Positions 1 to 58,330 of a DNA stretch of 64,000 nucleotides are shown here, piece by piece. How positions within the stretch are numbered: the stretch's first letter is position 1; the number at the start of each line of letters is the position of its first letter. The notes under the pieces were generated by a model, which was not told the DNA's origin, did no database searches, and was given only the letters and a program-made list of their open reading frames with translations. The position numbers and the translations under genes were made by a program. Source of the DNA: Aphrophora alni (lineage: Eukaryota > Arthropoda > Insecta > Hemiptera > Aphrophoridae); contig OY740777.1 of the NCBI GenBank assembly GCA_963513935.1, forward strand, positions 20,059,271 through 20,123,270, given 5' to 3'.

Positions 1-848
1 TCTCACATAGGTTTGATAGGCTTGTTGAGGAAGGCTGGAATTAATTGTCCAACACTATATTGCATTATCCACCAGGAAGTACTCCCTAAATCAAGGAAGA
101 AAACCTTGGCAGTGATTTCAGCTTTGGAACCCAATCCTTAAATATGCTTTTAGAATAATTCAATAACCGTTTCTCAGATTTCAATGAAATGAGACCACAT
201 CTCATCTTACTTGATAGAAAAATGACATGTGACATTTTACAGGAGCATGATGATGACTTTGCCTTAGAACTCTGTGACATGCAAAGTGACCCGTTTTTAA
301 AGTCGAGATCAGAATCTGGCGTTGCATTTTGGAGGCTGGTTCCAGAAGAGAAACACCCGAAACTTCGGGACTTTGGCAGAAGAATAACTTCTATATTTGG
401 AAGTACATACATTTGTGAAAGGACTTTTTCCACGATGAAATTTATAAAATCTAATTATAGGAACAGACTTACAGACAGCCATTTGCAAGATCTTCTGAAA
501 GTTGCTACTACCAACATTAAAATTGATTTTGATGTAATTGTAAATGAAAGTCCCCGCCCACAGTGTTCTCACTATTATTTTTTTATTTTTTTTTTTTTTT
601 TTTTTTTTAACAATAAAATGAAAAAAACACTTAATTTTGTAAAAAGTATTATCTGTCAGAATAGTGCTATATGTATTCTTGGTTCAATTTATTATTAAAC
701 ATTTAATTAATTAAGCTTTATCTTTTTATTTTTAATTTCCATTTTACTCCATTTTTAAGTTTAGACATTAAATAAAAAAAAGTGTGGCCCTCGCCTCCAT
801 TGTCAAAAATAAAGTGGCCCTTGCAGTGCAAGAAGTTGGCCATCCCTG
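1..848 (+). mobile_element. hAT (Charlie/GTF2IRD2-type) transposon relic, 3' end
   Basis: The element enters from the left edge and ends at 848, where the minus strand reads CAGGGATGGCCAACTT, a characteristic hAT terminal inverted repeat. A poly-T run and AT-rich trailer separate this end from the decayed transposase. The matching left end and its 8-bp duplication are outside the window. It sits in the intron downstream of exon 11. Confidence 0.7.
11..545 (+). pseudogene. hAT transposase pseudogene, C-terminal part
   Basis: A first block reads LYCIIHQEVL (about 50-80), which resembles the GTF2IRD2/Charlie-type hAT transposase core. It is followed by a stop and a missing segment. A second block from 189 encodes FLKSRSESGVAFWRLVPEE, then ICERTFSTMKFIKSNYRNRL and SHLQDLLKVA. 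This is the conserved C-terminal hAT dimerisation region. The broken frame and internal deletion mean no function remains. Confidence 0.7.
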
Positions 849-1701
849 GCTAAACTTTGCCATTTGGATCGTTCATAATGAAAAACACACTCCGCCGCTT
901 TCTCACATTTTGAAATAAAATATACACATATACTAAACGATATCACTATGTTAAATGAAAACTGTCGAAGAGTGGGGTGCGTTGCTCTGATCTAAAATTG
1001 TAAACAGGTTGCCAAATAATCTTAAGAAAGTGGTTTATATTGACATATTTAAAAACAAAATAAAATCTTACCTTACTCAGCAGGCATTTTATTCTGTGGG
1101 GGAGTACCTTTAATTGTAAATAGTTTATATAGTCTTTGATCGTTATTTGTATTGGTTTTCTTTTCATTTGCACTACTGTACATATCTATTGTTATGTATG
1201 ACAATTCAAATGTTTAACGCAACATTACTGCTATATGTATACCAAAGTGAGGATAAATATGTTATTATCATTATATTATAATAAACAACACGTCACAAGT
1301 CATTTTCTGGGTTTTTTAAATATGGTGTTCGCAGGTGCTAATGCATTACTACGCTTAATTAAATGCTTTAATAAAGATGATTTAATGCTCGTTTTGTGTG
1401 TGTCAGTGTGCATGTAAATTATGTAATGATATAGTTATGTGCTACAGAAAGATACAATAGGTTAAATAGCTAAAATATATGAAAAGTTGTGTAGTCTGCG
1501 CTAGACATCTGAACATTTTAAAATAAATCAATAAAATATACATTTAAAATCGCACAAATCACTTATTTAAAGTAATGCTGATTACCCTAAATTTTCAAGA
1601 AACAATTTTATCACAACCCATTTAAAACATTCCTACACATAAAATTTTATAAAAATTGGTTCACCCATTCATCCACAAGAAGATTGTATACATGACCTTA
1701 C
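849..1701. other. Intronic DNA without a recognised feature
   Basis: AT-rich spacer between the hAT end and exon 11. Small open frames on both strands have no recognisable domain. Nothing resembling the next FN3 exon is visible. Confidence 0.5.
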
Positions 1702-48083
<46,382 letters not shown>

Positions 48084-48323
48084 CTGATAAACAAACATTA
48101 ATTCATGAGTTTTACCTGCATCACATTTTAAATTTTTTATACACTAAATTTTCAGTACTACATCAAAAAGTTAGTTCTGTTTTATAAAAATTACATAATT
48201 TTCAATTTTGATTAATCGAAAAGACAGAAGTGTAATTCTAAAATTACAGTACATTCTGACAAGGTTCAATATGTCTTATTTGTAATTTTTACCTAAACTG
48301 TAATTTTCTGTTACTCTTCGGAG

Positions 48324-49500
48324 TTAGCATTGACGTCGGCTAGGCTGCTGGGCTGAGTAATAATCTGTGAGGGTGGTAGGCGGCTGTCTAGCCGGAGTGA
48401 GGTTTTTGGATCGGGGAATGATGGTAGCGGGTTGGTTTAGGTTTTTTGAAGCAAATGTAGTAAGGTGATCGGGGGTCAAAATGCGGGAGTCCGGGGACGC
48501 TGTAGGAGTAAGGACGAGGTAAGTCAAGTAAGGGGACGGGAGGTCGCCACGTCAGGCAAGGAGCAGGTGTTTGGCCCTTGAAAGGGCCTTGGAGTGTTGA
48601 GGTAGGCTGGCCTTGTTGGCCCTGAAAACGACCGTTTTCAGGCTTGGTCGTTTTGGCGCTGGTTGTTGTGTTCCTCAACGCTCTGCTGGCCCTTCGTTGG
48701 AGACGGCATACAGCCCGTCGTTCCTGGTTGCTCCGTCTCCCTGGCATGTAGCACAGGGGTCCGCCGGGTCACTACTACCCTATTAAATTTCCCTGTCGGG
48801 AGGCGGTAAGGTAGTAGCTCGCCGGGTTTCCCCTATTTAGCTTTTTCCCTGACGGGAGGCGAGTGGGTGATGGTAGAGAATGAAAGAAAAACGCTCAGGT
48901 GACTAGTATCCACTTGGATGTTCTCCAGGCTTCCCCTTTCTGCTGGCAGTGTCAGAAGTGTGGTAGAGAGAAGAGCTGGGTGTGACGTCTCTGAGGAGAG
49001 AGAGAGAGTCGGCTGACGTGTAGTCGTGTCTCTCGGTTGAGAGACAGAAGAGTAGTGGTTTGTCTCCGAGGAGAGAAGAGAGTGAAGTGTCTTGGTCTGG
49101 ACGTCTCTAAGGAGAGAGTCAGATGAAGAGTGTGTTTTGGGTTAGGAAAACGTCTGGTTTTATACGTTTTCCTACAGTCGAACAATGGAGAAGCCATTGT
49201 GCGACTTTCACTATTCTGCGATCCAATCACAGGCCGGCTAGAGGCGTGGGTGGCTTAGCGTGCTGTGATTGGGTCGGAGAATCTGAAGTTTAAGTGTTCG
49301 GCGAGAGACCGTCCGCGGTCTCTCGCGAGTTGAGTCTGGACCAATCACGAGCTGGCCTTTACTGTTCGACAGTAAGGGAGATGTAGGTGTTTGTTTGGCC
49401 AAGGTTTTCCGGCACAGAGGTCCGGGAGAAGTTCGGGGAAGTGTTCTCAGCGTTTGGTGTGACCAAACGCTGGGAAATGTTGGATTGAGTGAGTCGGGTA
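48324..49500 (-). mobile_element. LTR-retroelement 5' region (LTR, leader, start of ORF), partial
   Basis: Read on the minus strand: CCAAT-type boxes, a CAATGG...CCATTG hairpin, a TATA-like GTATAAAACC near 49155, a pyrimidine-rich leader with repeated CTCTCC..GAGAC modules, two CGCCTCCCG(T/A)CAGGGAAA repeats, and then an ATG at 48747. The layout matches an LTR promoter and leader. The related block at 18160-18850 lies in the opposite orientation. No primer-binding site or reverse transcriptase was identified, so the superfamily is not assigned. Confidence 0.45.
48388..48747 (-). CDS. Uncharacterised basic ORF in the LTR-like element
   Basis: 119 codons starting MPGRRSNQERRAVCRLQRRA, rich in Arg, Pro, Ser and Gln, ending SPIQKPHSG. 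I do not recognise it. Position and composition would fit a short gag-like or leader ORF of a retroelement, and an overlapping frame continues to 48324. The locally higher GC content also lengthens open frames by chance. Confidence 0.3.
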   Translation of the reverse strand: MPGRRSNQERRAVCRLQRRASRALRNTTTSAKTTKPENGRFQGQQGQPTSTLQGPFKGQTPAPCLTWRPPVPLLDLPRPYSYSVPGLPHFDPRSPYYICFKKPKPTRYHHSPIQKPHSG

Positions 49501-50160
49501 AATTAGTTCCAATGTAAAGGGCGATGGCAGCATATATACTGATTTATTATTAAATCTTCATGTCATCAAATTTGAACAAAATTGGTAAAGTCAAATCTGA
49601 GAAATTGGATCTTTTCCATAGATGATGATCAATACCTATTATTGAAGTTCTTTAGAACCTAAATTTGATCAAAATTAGTTTAGAGCCGGTTTTGAGAAAA
49701 TCGGAATTTAATGAAATTCCAAAATTGAAATGATTTAAAAATGTTGATGATAAAATTAGGTAATGGGATTGAAATAGCATCTATCCTAAAATCCAACTAC
49801 CCAATGCAAGAAGGCAGCATAAAATGGATTTTTATAGTTCTGCCCCGAATAATGTTCTTATAAAAATCCTGTATAATTTAAGTTTTGATAACTTAGTACT
49901 TCATTTTACATTTTTATTTGTTCTGACCAATTTTGATATATTCCACCTTTTAGGGCATTTTTTAATTTATTATTGTTTATTTTTTTTTATCAATTAATTT
50001 CTTGTAACTAATACGTTTTATTTAGGACTACATTTGATCGCTGGAGTTTATTTTTTTAAATCTAAATTTATATTTGCTATAAGATTTCAGAACATATGTC
50101 AATTCATCAGTTTATCTACTAAGGAACTGTACACGACAGGGTTTAAAAACAGTTTCATTT
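49501..50160. repeat. Dispersed repeat C fragment and AT-rich intron
   Basis: 49560-49760 contains ATCAAATTTGAACAAAATTG, GAGCCGGTTTTGAGAAAATC and related phrases of repeat C. The remainder is unassigned. Confidence 0.45.
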
Positions 50161-50163
50161 ACT

Positions 50164-50205
50164 TTCTCTCTCTCTCTCTCTCTCTCTCACTCACTCACTC
50201 ACACA

Positions 50206-50282
<77 letters not shown>
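50164..50282. repeat. Compound (CT)n-(CA)n microsatellite
   Basis: About 24 bp of CT, then CACT repeats, then about 84 bp of CA with one CC interruption near 50211. Confidence 0.95.
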
Positions 50283-50283
<1 letters not shown>

Positions 50284-50406
50284 GAAAGAAATTTATTTTG
50301 TTAATTCAAAAAATTGGAGTTTTTGGGAATTAAAATTTCTTTTTAAGGCGAAAACCCATTGGTGCCCATATTACCTTAATATGTTTTTAAATAAAGTTAT
50401 TATGTA

Positions 50407-51325
50407 AGAGGGGCATTCAATAAGTAGATAAAAATGAATATAGTTTTAAAGTGCTTTATTATAAAGAAGTAAGACCATTAATATTTTTCAACATAATCCC
50501 CCCTCCCCCTTAAATTATACATTGTCCCATCAATGTACTATAGAGTTTATGGCTGCAACAAAAAATTCTTTACCTTTGCTTTAAAGCCAGACTTCTATCC
50601 CTGCCTTCACATGCTTATTGGTCTGAAATCTCTTCCCTCATAGCTTCTTTCATGGGTCCAAACATATGAAAATCTGATAGAGCCAAATCAGGACTATACG
50701 GAGTGTGAAGTAGGACCAGTGTAACTTTTCAATAGTTTCAAGCGTTTCGTTAGCATTGTGTAAGCGGGCGTTGTCTTGGAGAAAAAGCACTCCTTTACTC
50801 TATAAATCATTTACTCAGAATGACTGATTTCACTTTTGTGTCCAATTTTTCCTGTAGTACTCTCCATACACAGTGCACTGAGTTTTCAAATAGTCACACA
50901 AAATTGGACCTTTTGTATCCCAAAAAATGGTAAGCATCACTTTTGAATTTTTTCCCCTTATAGGAAGAAGTGCCATGCTTCCACTCCATGCTTTGGCACT
51001 TTGGCTCAGACTCAAAGCAATGTATCTAAGTTTCATCACAGGTTACAATTCTTTCCAAAAGTGGTCTCCTTCTTCCTGATAACGTTTCTTCCGTTCCTGA
51101 CAGATGTGAATCCTAGTGTTTTGGTGGATGTCAGTCAACTGTCTTAGAACCAAATGTGTGCATGCTTTACGATATTTCAACACGTCACGAATGACAGTAC
51201 CAATACTTGCACTACACGTTTCAGCTATTTGAACCACTGTAACTTGTTGATCTTCTTAAATAAGGTTTCAATTCGGTTCCAGCAAAGCAGTTGACACCTC
51301 AATTGGTCGTTCTGAGCCACTAGAA
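50407..51325 (-). pseudogene. Mariner transposase pseudogene (SETMAR/GVQW3-like)
   Basis: Minus-strand blocks in order: VVQIAETCSASIGTVI, LRQLTDIHQNTRIHICQE and KKRYQEEGDHF (DNA-binding side); KVMLTIFWDTKGPILCDYL; GVLFLQDNARLHNANETLET (second catalytic Asp); RFQTNKHVKAGIE; and the terminal RGRGDYVEKY with a stop at 50478-50480. Frameshifts separate the blocks. The first catalytic Asp block and the PDLAPSD block are degraded. GAGGGGCATTCAATAAGTA at about 50409 looks like the 3' terminal repeat; the other end is not clear. Confidence 0.7.
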
Positions 51326-51411
51326 ATCACACAAATTTGTTCAACCAATTTTATACCGATCCACCCACTTATAAAAGTTTCCACCATTCATACAACATTT
51401 CTCATGTGTTT

Positions 51412-51434
51412 TTTTTTTTTTTTTTTTTTTTTTT
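51412..51434. repeat. Poly-T tract
   Basis: A run of 23 T. No associated retro-insert was recognised. Confidence 0.8.
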
Positions 51435-51619
51435 CCCCCATTCTTGGGTAAATTTCAGATGGTTTTGTTCCTTCAAAAAACCAAAATCATATAACTACTC
51501 ATTGCTAAGTGCAATTTTCAAGTGGACTTGACATTTTCAACACAATGGCAAATATTCTTTCAACAATGAAAAACCAGCAGTTTACATTGATTTGGATTAT
51601 AAAACTCTATATTTATGTA

Positions 51620-51960
51620 TCGCTTATGCCAAATTTGAATGATATTTGACGATTATTGATAGCATTTCTATGGTTAATTTTCTCCTTTTAACTCATAATT
51701 CCCAAACAGCATTTTAAAAGAGATGGTGAAAAGTACATTGTTTGGATCCTAAATGCCTACTTTCAAACAAATTTAATCAAAATTGTTAATCAAATTTGAA
51801 AAAATAGAAATTTTTACTTTTGGTCTTTAATGTAGATTCATGCTTAAATTATAATCTTGGTATTTAATTTCATCTATCAGTGTATGAGAAAATTAGTGCA
51901 ATTTATTTGCTCTTAGGGGACTTCAAAATTGAAATGACATGAATTTAAAGATTATTGACA
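51620..51960 (+). repeat. Dispersed repeat C copy
   Basis: Contains AACTCATAATTCCCAAACAG, TTTAATCAAAATTGTTAATC and GGGGACTTCAAAATTGAAAT in family order. Confidence 0.5.
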
Positions 51961-53059
51961 AAATTATTTAATTCTTACCTACACTAGTATATTTGAGAAG
52001 ATTTTATCAAGTCTTTTATATAAATGACCCATTATTTTGTTTTTAATTACTATTGACTGCACTTATCTCTTTTCAACAATCTATTTCTTTACAGCTTTTT
52101 GTTCTGAAACTCACTAAAGACTTACAAAAAGCAAAATCAAAGTTCCTTTGGAAAAGTTTCGCTATAGAACAGTTTCAGAATACTGTGACCTAAAGGAAAC
52201 CTTTTGATAAATATCTTGGCTTTAGTCAAAGGTTTTCTACAGGATGGTCTAGAACAAAAGAACAATAATTGACCAAGTGAAACTTACTTAGTCCTGTTTT
52301 AACTTAAACACTACCAATTGGTATTTCATCTGTAGATCTGTAATTTGTCACATAGTTAAAAGTTATGGTACACATCATAGTGTGTACCAATCATTGTGGA
52401 ATTTAGAAATAAGGTTTATTGAAAATAAAAATATATAGTCTTATACAAAGTTTTATATTTTATTATCTGTTTTAAAATGACTGCATGATTCCAAGACATG
52501 GACACGAGTGCTTAACTAAGAATACAGTGCATTTTACTAATATTTTACAATGCATTTTACTAAATAAAATGGAGTGAACGAGACATAATGATCAGTTGTA
52601 AAAAAACAAACCTTCAAATAAAATAAAATAAAGTTGAATAAAAACAAACTTTCAAATAAAGTTGAATAAAAAACAAACCTTCTAAATTAAAAAAATATTG
52701 AATAGGCCTACTTAGTTTTCTAAAACATAACTTAACCTAATCGAACAATTTAGTACTTTCTACATATTATATAATGAACAACAATAAAACTGTGTAAAAA
52801 CATTGCACAAACTTTCATACATACTCATTCACAATTGAAATACTAACTAAACTAAATTATTTGTCACCAAAATATCAGTTCGGTAGTTATCAGTAAAAAT
52901 AAAAATAAACTATGAACACCATTTTAGATTTTACAGACTACATATATAAAAGCAGTCTAAATTAGCTTCATGTATTTAAAAACATAGATATTATAAAAAG
53001 ATTTCAACTTTAAATGACCTAGGTTGAGGTAGGTTAGTACTCAACAGCAATTTTGCACT
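51961..53059. other. Intronic DNA, unassigned
   Basis: AT-rich, with short tandem copies of AATAAAATAAA/CAAACTTTCAAATAAAG near 52615-52685. No coding signature. Confidence 0.4.
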
Positions 53060-53560
53060 GGTTTCGGTTATTTTATATTTCCATAAAATTTAAACGAAAT
53101 TCGTACAACCAATTTTGAGAAGTTGTACTTTTTTTCTGAAAGCTGCATAGTTAATATTTTGGTTTTTACTGATAACTCACAAACCGACACTTGGAGAAAT
53201 GGCAACAAATATGTTTTGTTTGTTTATTTAGAGTTTACATTTTTGAAAAATTTCATCAAAATTATTGGAGCCAATTTTAAGAAAAATGGAATTTTGTGTT
53301 TTTGTTTTTGACAGGTGCCCCAAATTTTGAATTATCAAAAAATGGGGGGTCAGAGATATAACCAAAATCCCAACCTAATTAAACTTGGTCCACTCATTTG
53401 AGTTGTAAAGCACTAGACAGATACTAAACAGAAAAATAATTCCCTAAACCAATTCAAAACAGATATGTTCACGAAAAGCTAGACATCAGTTATTTTGATC
53501 CATCACATAGCATTCTCTATACTACCTATATGTGATAGAGGGAAAGAAACAATGCTGAAT
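53060..53560 (+). repeat. Dispersed repeat C copy
   Basis: A long copy: GATAACTCACAAACCGACAC, TTCATCAAAATTATTGGAGC, CAATTTTAAGAAAAATGGAA, TTGATCCATCACATAGCATT and TCTCTATACTACCTATATG. Confidence 0.55.
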
Positions 53561-54929
53561 GAAGTCACACTGGAGTTCTAAAAACACTATCTCCAATTTT
53601 CTCAATGTAATTAATTTGACTTACAAACCAGTACTGAATATAAAAAGGTAAGAACACAACCCTCCTTCATTAACAAAGAGATTTATACAGTATAGTCTAA
53701 CTATTAAGACTATAAAACTCTCCTAACTAAATATTACCCTCTAATTGTTATCAAGAAATAAACAAGTATTGATATCAACATAAAAACAAGATTAGAAATG
53801 AGTAAACAAAGTGTGAATGAAAAAGTTACTGCCTACAACACTTGCCTGATATTTAAAGACATGAACTAGTCACGTCGGAACAGTTCATTTCTCTTAAAGA
53901 ACAGTTCAACTGTTACGAAAAAACTGATTAATGGCAACTGCTAGAAATATGGGTTTTCCAGTAAATTTTCTAATGTTTATGACACTGTCAGCTGTTCATT
54001 TTAAATAAGATCAGCTGTATTAATAGGATAGTAATTAAACATAACATTTACTAATCAATTGGTTAGCTTAGGAACTAATTCAAACTGGTTTTATGAAAAC
54101 ATTTGACAAATCATGGTTTCCACATCCATTAACAAAACAAGCAAACTGATGAGTTCAAATGATACTTCTTACCCAGCACCAATGTATAATGTACAGTCCG
54201 TAATGTAATATATACCGTGGACTTTTACAATGAGCATTTGGGGAAGTTATAGGCATGTGGATGTGGAGAAGAAATGTCATAACTACCACTACTGATAAAG
54301 ACATTGACTCAGTTCCATTCTGCTATCAACATTTGTCTTGTTACCATCTCATCTTATTGTCTGTTTCTCATCTTTATTTTATCTACCAACAATTGGACAA
54401 ACTTTCTAAGCAGGAAAATGTTATATAAATTTAAAAATAGCTACCTATTTTTAGAAAGTTAATAGTTTTCCTATTGTGTTTAAATTTGGTACTTAGGCTC
54501 AGTTTTACAAACAATTAGACAAACTTACTAACCAAAAAATCATTATATGAATTTCAAAATGGCGGCAAATTTTACAAAAGGTTTAGTTTTTCTTTAGTGG
54601 GGGTTTTATTTTGATTAAATTTGGTATTTAAGGATCATATTTGTTAAAATAATAGCACCTCCGGTCTCGGCTTCTTGTTTCAAAAAACAATACACATTTG
54701 ATATGATTTCGCTAGTTCACTTTGGAGGACTTTACTCACCAACTTTCTTCCTGACGTTTTCACCTTCCATCACAACACAACAACCAATGTTTTTGAAATG
54801 TACATATAACTACGAAACACACAGTACAATACTCAATGAAGGACTGAGCGGTGTGTTTTTCCCACTACACCAACCCACCCAGAAACGACTGCGCATTTCA
54901 ATGACAGAGATCACACTACATCTTATGAA
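53561..54929. other. Intronic DNA, mostly unassigned
   Basis: AT-rich. The 94-codon frame at 54703-54987 has no recognisable domain and runs into repeat D. Parts of 54380-54650 are weakly similar to repeat C. Confidence 0.35.
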
Positions 54930-55680
54930 CAATAATCCTCTAAATGTAATGCCTAAATTGGTTCTTAGGCCTTGTACAAAATCTTAAATTCGATTGAAAG
55001 ATTAAGGGGTCGTACAGAGTAATGTTTCTTTAAACAGTTGTTACAGGCCTACAAGGGTTTTCTGAATCTCGTAATTTACTTTCTTTGACATCGGCTTGGC
55101 CATAATGGACGTCATGTATATTAAAAAGTCATTTACCCTGCTCATGTTAATGCCTCGGCCTTTGAAGCTGTACATATATGAAGGTGTCTCCACTCGCTAT
55201 ACTCGTATCGATGACTTGGCCTAACCAGATCTCTTAACTACCGAATACACATTTCCTCGTAACATCAGGGTTCGAAATTATATTTTTACAATCACTACAC
55301 AATCTGTCATCTTAGGGAAGTGAGATTAGTACCATTACAAGCAGAATTCTGGAAGATTTTGCCTAATTTAGTATGTTAAAAATTAAATAACACAAGATAT
55401 AAACAAGACTTTAAAATGGCCAAGACTAACATTTTCAATATGAGTCAGAGCCGAGTCACCAACACGAGCCAATGCGATTTTTTATATAAACATCTATAAG
55501 GCCCACAAGAGCCTACCCAACATCAAGAAACTGGTGATATACACAATTACAGGGTTCAGAAAACCAGTGTAACAACTATTTTAAACAAACTCTCGATCTA
55601 TCAATACAAGTTATCGTTTCCTAAGAAGCATAAGAAAACAATTTTTTGATATTACATTTAGAGGATCTGCTTGTATAATA
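54930..55680. repeat. Dispersed repeat D, copy 4, with inverted right arm
   Basis: The left part (CCTCTAAATGTAATGCC, AAACAGTTGTTACAGGCCTA, GGTTTTCTGAATCTCG) is mirrored at the right (CAGAAAACCAGTGTAACAAC, TATTTTAAACAAACTCTCG, ATTACATTTAGAGGATCTG). This makes the family a foldback element of about 750 bp. The middle carries CACTCGCTATACTCGTATCG, as in the other copies. Confidence 0.6.
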
Positions 55681-55734
55681 TATTGTGGTTCTGGCTGGGC
55701 ATCAACTTCTAATTTTCGCTATGGTAAATCCTAT

Positions 55735-56240
55735 CATCTTGCCGTGAACTTTTAAAACAATATGTTGAAAGATATTTAGTACCTAAATTTGATTCATCTA
55801 AGTGTAAATTGTATATTTGACAGAATGTAATGACTGCACTCAGGGTTTTATTTCTTTTTTCGGTTTTTCCTAATTATTCTGTTACTTCCGATCTGGCTTA
55901 TCAATCTTCACATTGTTCCAATCGTTTAAACAAAATCTATAGATTACACGTTTTTAAATTAAACCTTTAGTTCTGTGAACAATTTTTGTTTTGTTTTTTA
56001 CTGATGACTCTGAACCGCTATTTTTGGTGAGATGCCAAAAATCCTTTTTATATATATATATAGAAGCAAAATATGTTTAAAATCAGTGGACAATTTCCAA
56101 AAAAATCTGATGTTGACAGATAAATTTTCAAAAACCACTTTTTTGGGGCACATGGGACCTCAAAACTGACATTTCCGCCTAAAACAAAAACCTCACATAA
56201 TTTTGTGTATACTACGAAAGTTAAAAATACCAACCAAATT
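55735..56240 (+). repeat. Dispersed repeat C copy
   Basis: Contains GATGACTCTGAACCGCTATT, AAAATCAGTGGACAATTTCC, GGGACCTCAAAACTGACATT and CCTCACATAATTTTGTGTAT. Confidence 0.5.
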
Positions 56241-57889
56241 CAGTAGATTAGGGAAACTGTTAATAAAATTATTAAATAATTAAGACATTTCTATATAGTT
56301 TAATTTCAAAACTTTAAACAGCCACCATTTTAAAACCGTTTCTGAAAAATAATATTTTTTTTTTAACTATAAATTAATGGTATAAAACGTTCTGCAAGAT
56401 TTGCCATCTCTATTCGTTCTGGAGTTACATCTTATTATTAAATACAAAATGGTGGACAGACAGATAGGGCTTTTGTTTATTTATTTTTTTTTTTTTTCTT
56501 TCTTCAGATGTCTCTATAACCTCCCACAGATAAGGAAAACATTTAATAAACAACTTGTATAAAAGCTTACAAGAACAAATTATTTTTTATGAGTAGAAAA
56601 TCAGTGAATAGGGTAGTAAGTTCTTCTTATAATATGAAGCTCCGAGTTTAGTCAGAAGAAAGGAGCATAAATTGAAAACATCCAGAACAGGTCCTTTAGA
56701 AGAACTTCTCTCTTAGAAATAGTTCACTCTATAGAAAAGCTCTTACAAATGTTTTATTTTTGGGCCAAATGAATCGAGACCACCTAGATCTGTTTCTTTT
56801 GAAGAACTGCTCTCTAATGAATAGTTCATTCTGCAGAACAGTTCTGATAAACCTGTTCTGTTTATTGGGCTGTCTATGACCTTGACCTCTGCAGTTAAAT
56901 GGTGTTGTCATTTCTTTGCTTACTCATTACTCATCCAATTTAAAACAGGCCTACTTGACAATTAGTTCTAATAATTACCATGTAAATTAAACTCTCATAT
57001 TGTGTTTTTACTGGATTAAAACTATTCATATTTATTTTTACTTTCCAATTACGCAAGTATTGTTAATAGCATAAAACATTGAAATTACGTTTTCAATTGT
57101 TCTTGATGTTTTGAGATTTTAAGAACAACTCTAGACCATTTTCTTGTTAATGACCATTTTCTCTAGAGGACACTTGTTAATGTCTGTAGCATTTTTGAAA
57201 TATGCTGTTTTGGTGTGAAAAAATTAAGATTGACATAGGGTGAGTATCCCATGGAAATATTAGATTTCGGTTCAATCATGTAACAGTTGAGTAAAAACTG
57301 GAACTCTTAATCTCAAAATTAGAAAGTCGTAAAAACTTAAGTTAGCTCACAGAATTATTACTTTTTGTGGGGGTGAAAATAGAAATTTGTACCACATTAT
57401 TTTATGAACATTTTTATCGTAATATTTCTGTATTCTGGAGCTCAGAGTTGGAATTTGACATTTGTTCATACCTAGTCCTCAAATATCCTTATAAGGACAT
57501 TAATATTATTTTTAAATGAGATAAAATAGACGTAAGATAATAGACATAGTAAAATGTAAAATGTTTCCCTTTGTATAGAACAAACTATACACATATTTTT
57601 AAACTTGGAAAATCACAAGGGAGGATATGTTTATACATATACTTTTCTCCCATTACAAAAAAATTTTAAATGAAATAAATAGTACAAAAACACAGCACAA
57701 ACTTTCTCACATGCCGTGAGAAACCAAGTATAAAACCAAGTAAAAATCAACCCAAACTATTTGTTATCAAAAATATCAATTAGATAATTGTCAGTCAAAA
57801 AGTGAAAATGAACTAAGTACGCAGTCGTAAAAAATATTAAAATAGGGCATAAAATTGCTTCACTTGTATGTGATTAAAATCACGCTTCA
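56241..57889. other. Intronic DNA, unassigned
   Basis: AT-rich. Around 56690-56860 a motif similar to AGAACTTCTCTCTTAGAAATA recurs about 120 bp later as AGAACTGCTCTCTAATGAATA. No gene signal. Confidence 0.4.
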
Positions 57890-58330
57890 TTTTCATAATT
57901 TTTGCCAATTTTAAGTATATTATTTTTTACTTGCGATTGTGAAGATTTGAGTTATTAATCTTTACATTTTACCACAATTTGATTTAGATAAATTACACTT
58001 TATAACGCTCATGGAATTTTTTTTTAGTCTTATATGAATAACTCACAAATAGGTTTTTTTTTTTTTTAATTCTTTGAATTCTTAAAGGGTACACTTTACA
58101 GAATTTGATTAAAATCATTAGAATCAATTTTGAGGAAATCGTAATTTTTTATATTTTTTAATGGTAGCTACTCTCAAATATTGAGTTAGATATAACACAT
58201 AAATACCAAATTTTATTAAAACCAGTATAAGCATTGTGACAGACATTATTTCACAATCCACTTGTTTGGGCTCAAGAGACAAACAGTATCTACAAAAGTT
58301 ACATCACAACTTTTTTTTGTACTTTTGTTT
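57890..58330 (+). repeat. Dispersed repeat C copy
   Basis: Contains AATAACTCACAAATAGGTTT, TTGATTAAAATCATTAGAAT, CAATTTTGAGGAAATCG and TACATCACAACTTTTTT. Confidence 0.5.

Noticed and set aside
50034..50333. Thr-His repeat protein
   Set aside because: It is only the translation of the (CT)n-(CA)n microsatellite.
54703..54987. 94-codon frame as a small gene
   Set aside because: No domain, and it runs into repeat D.
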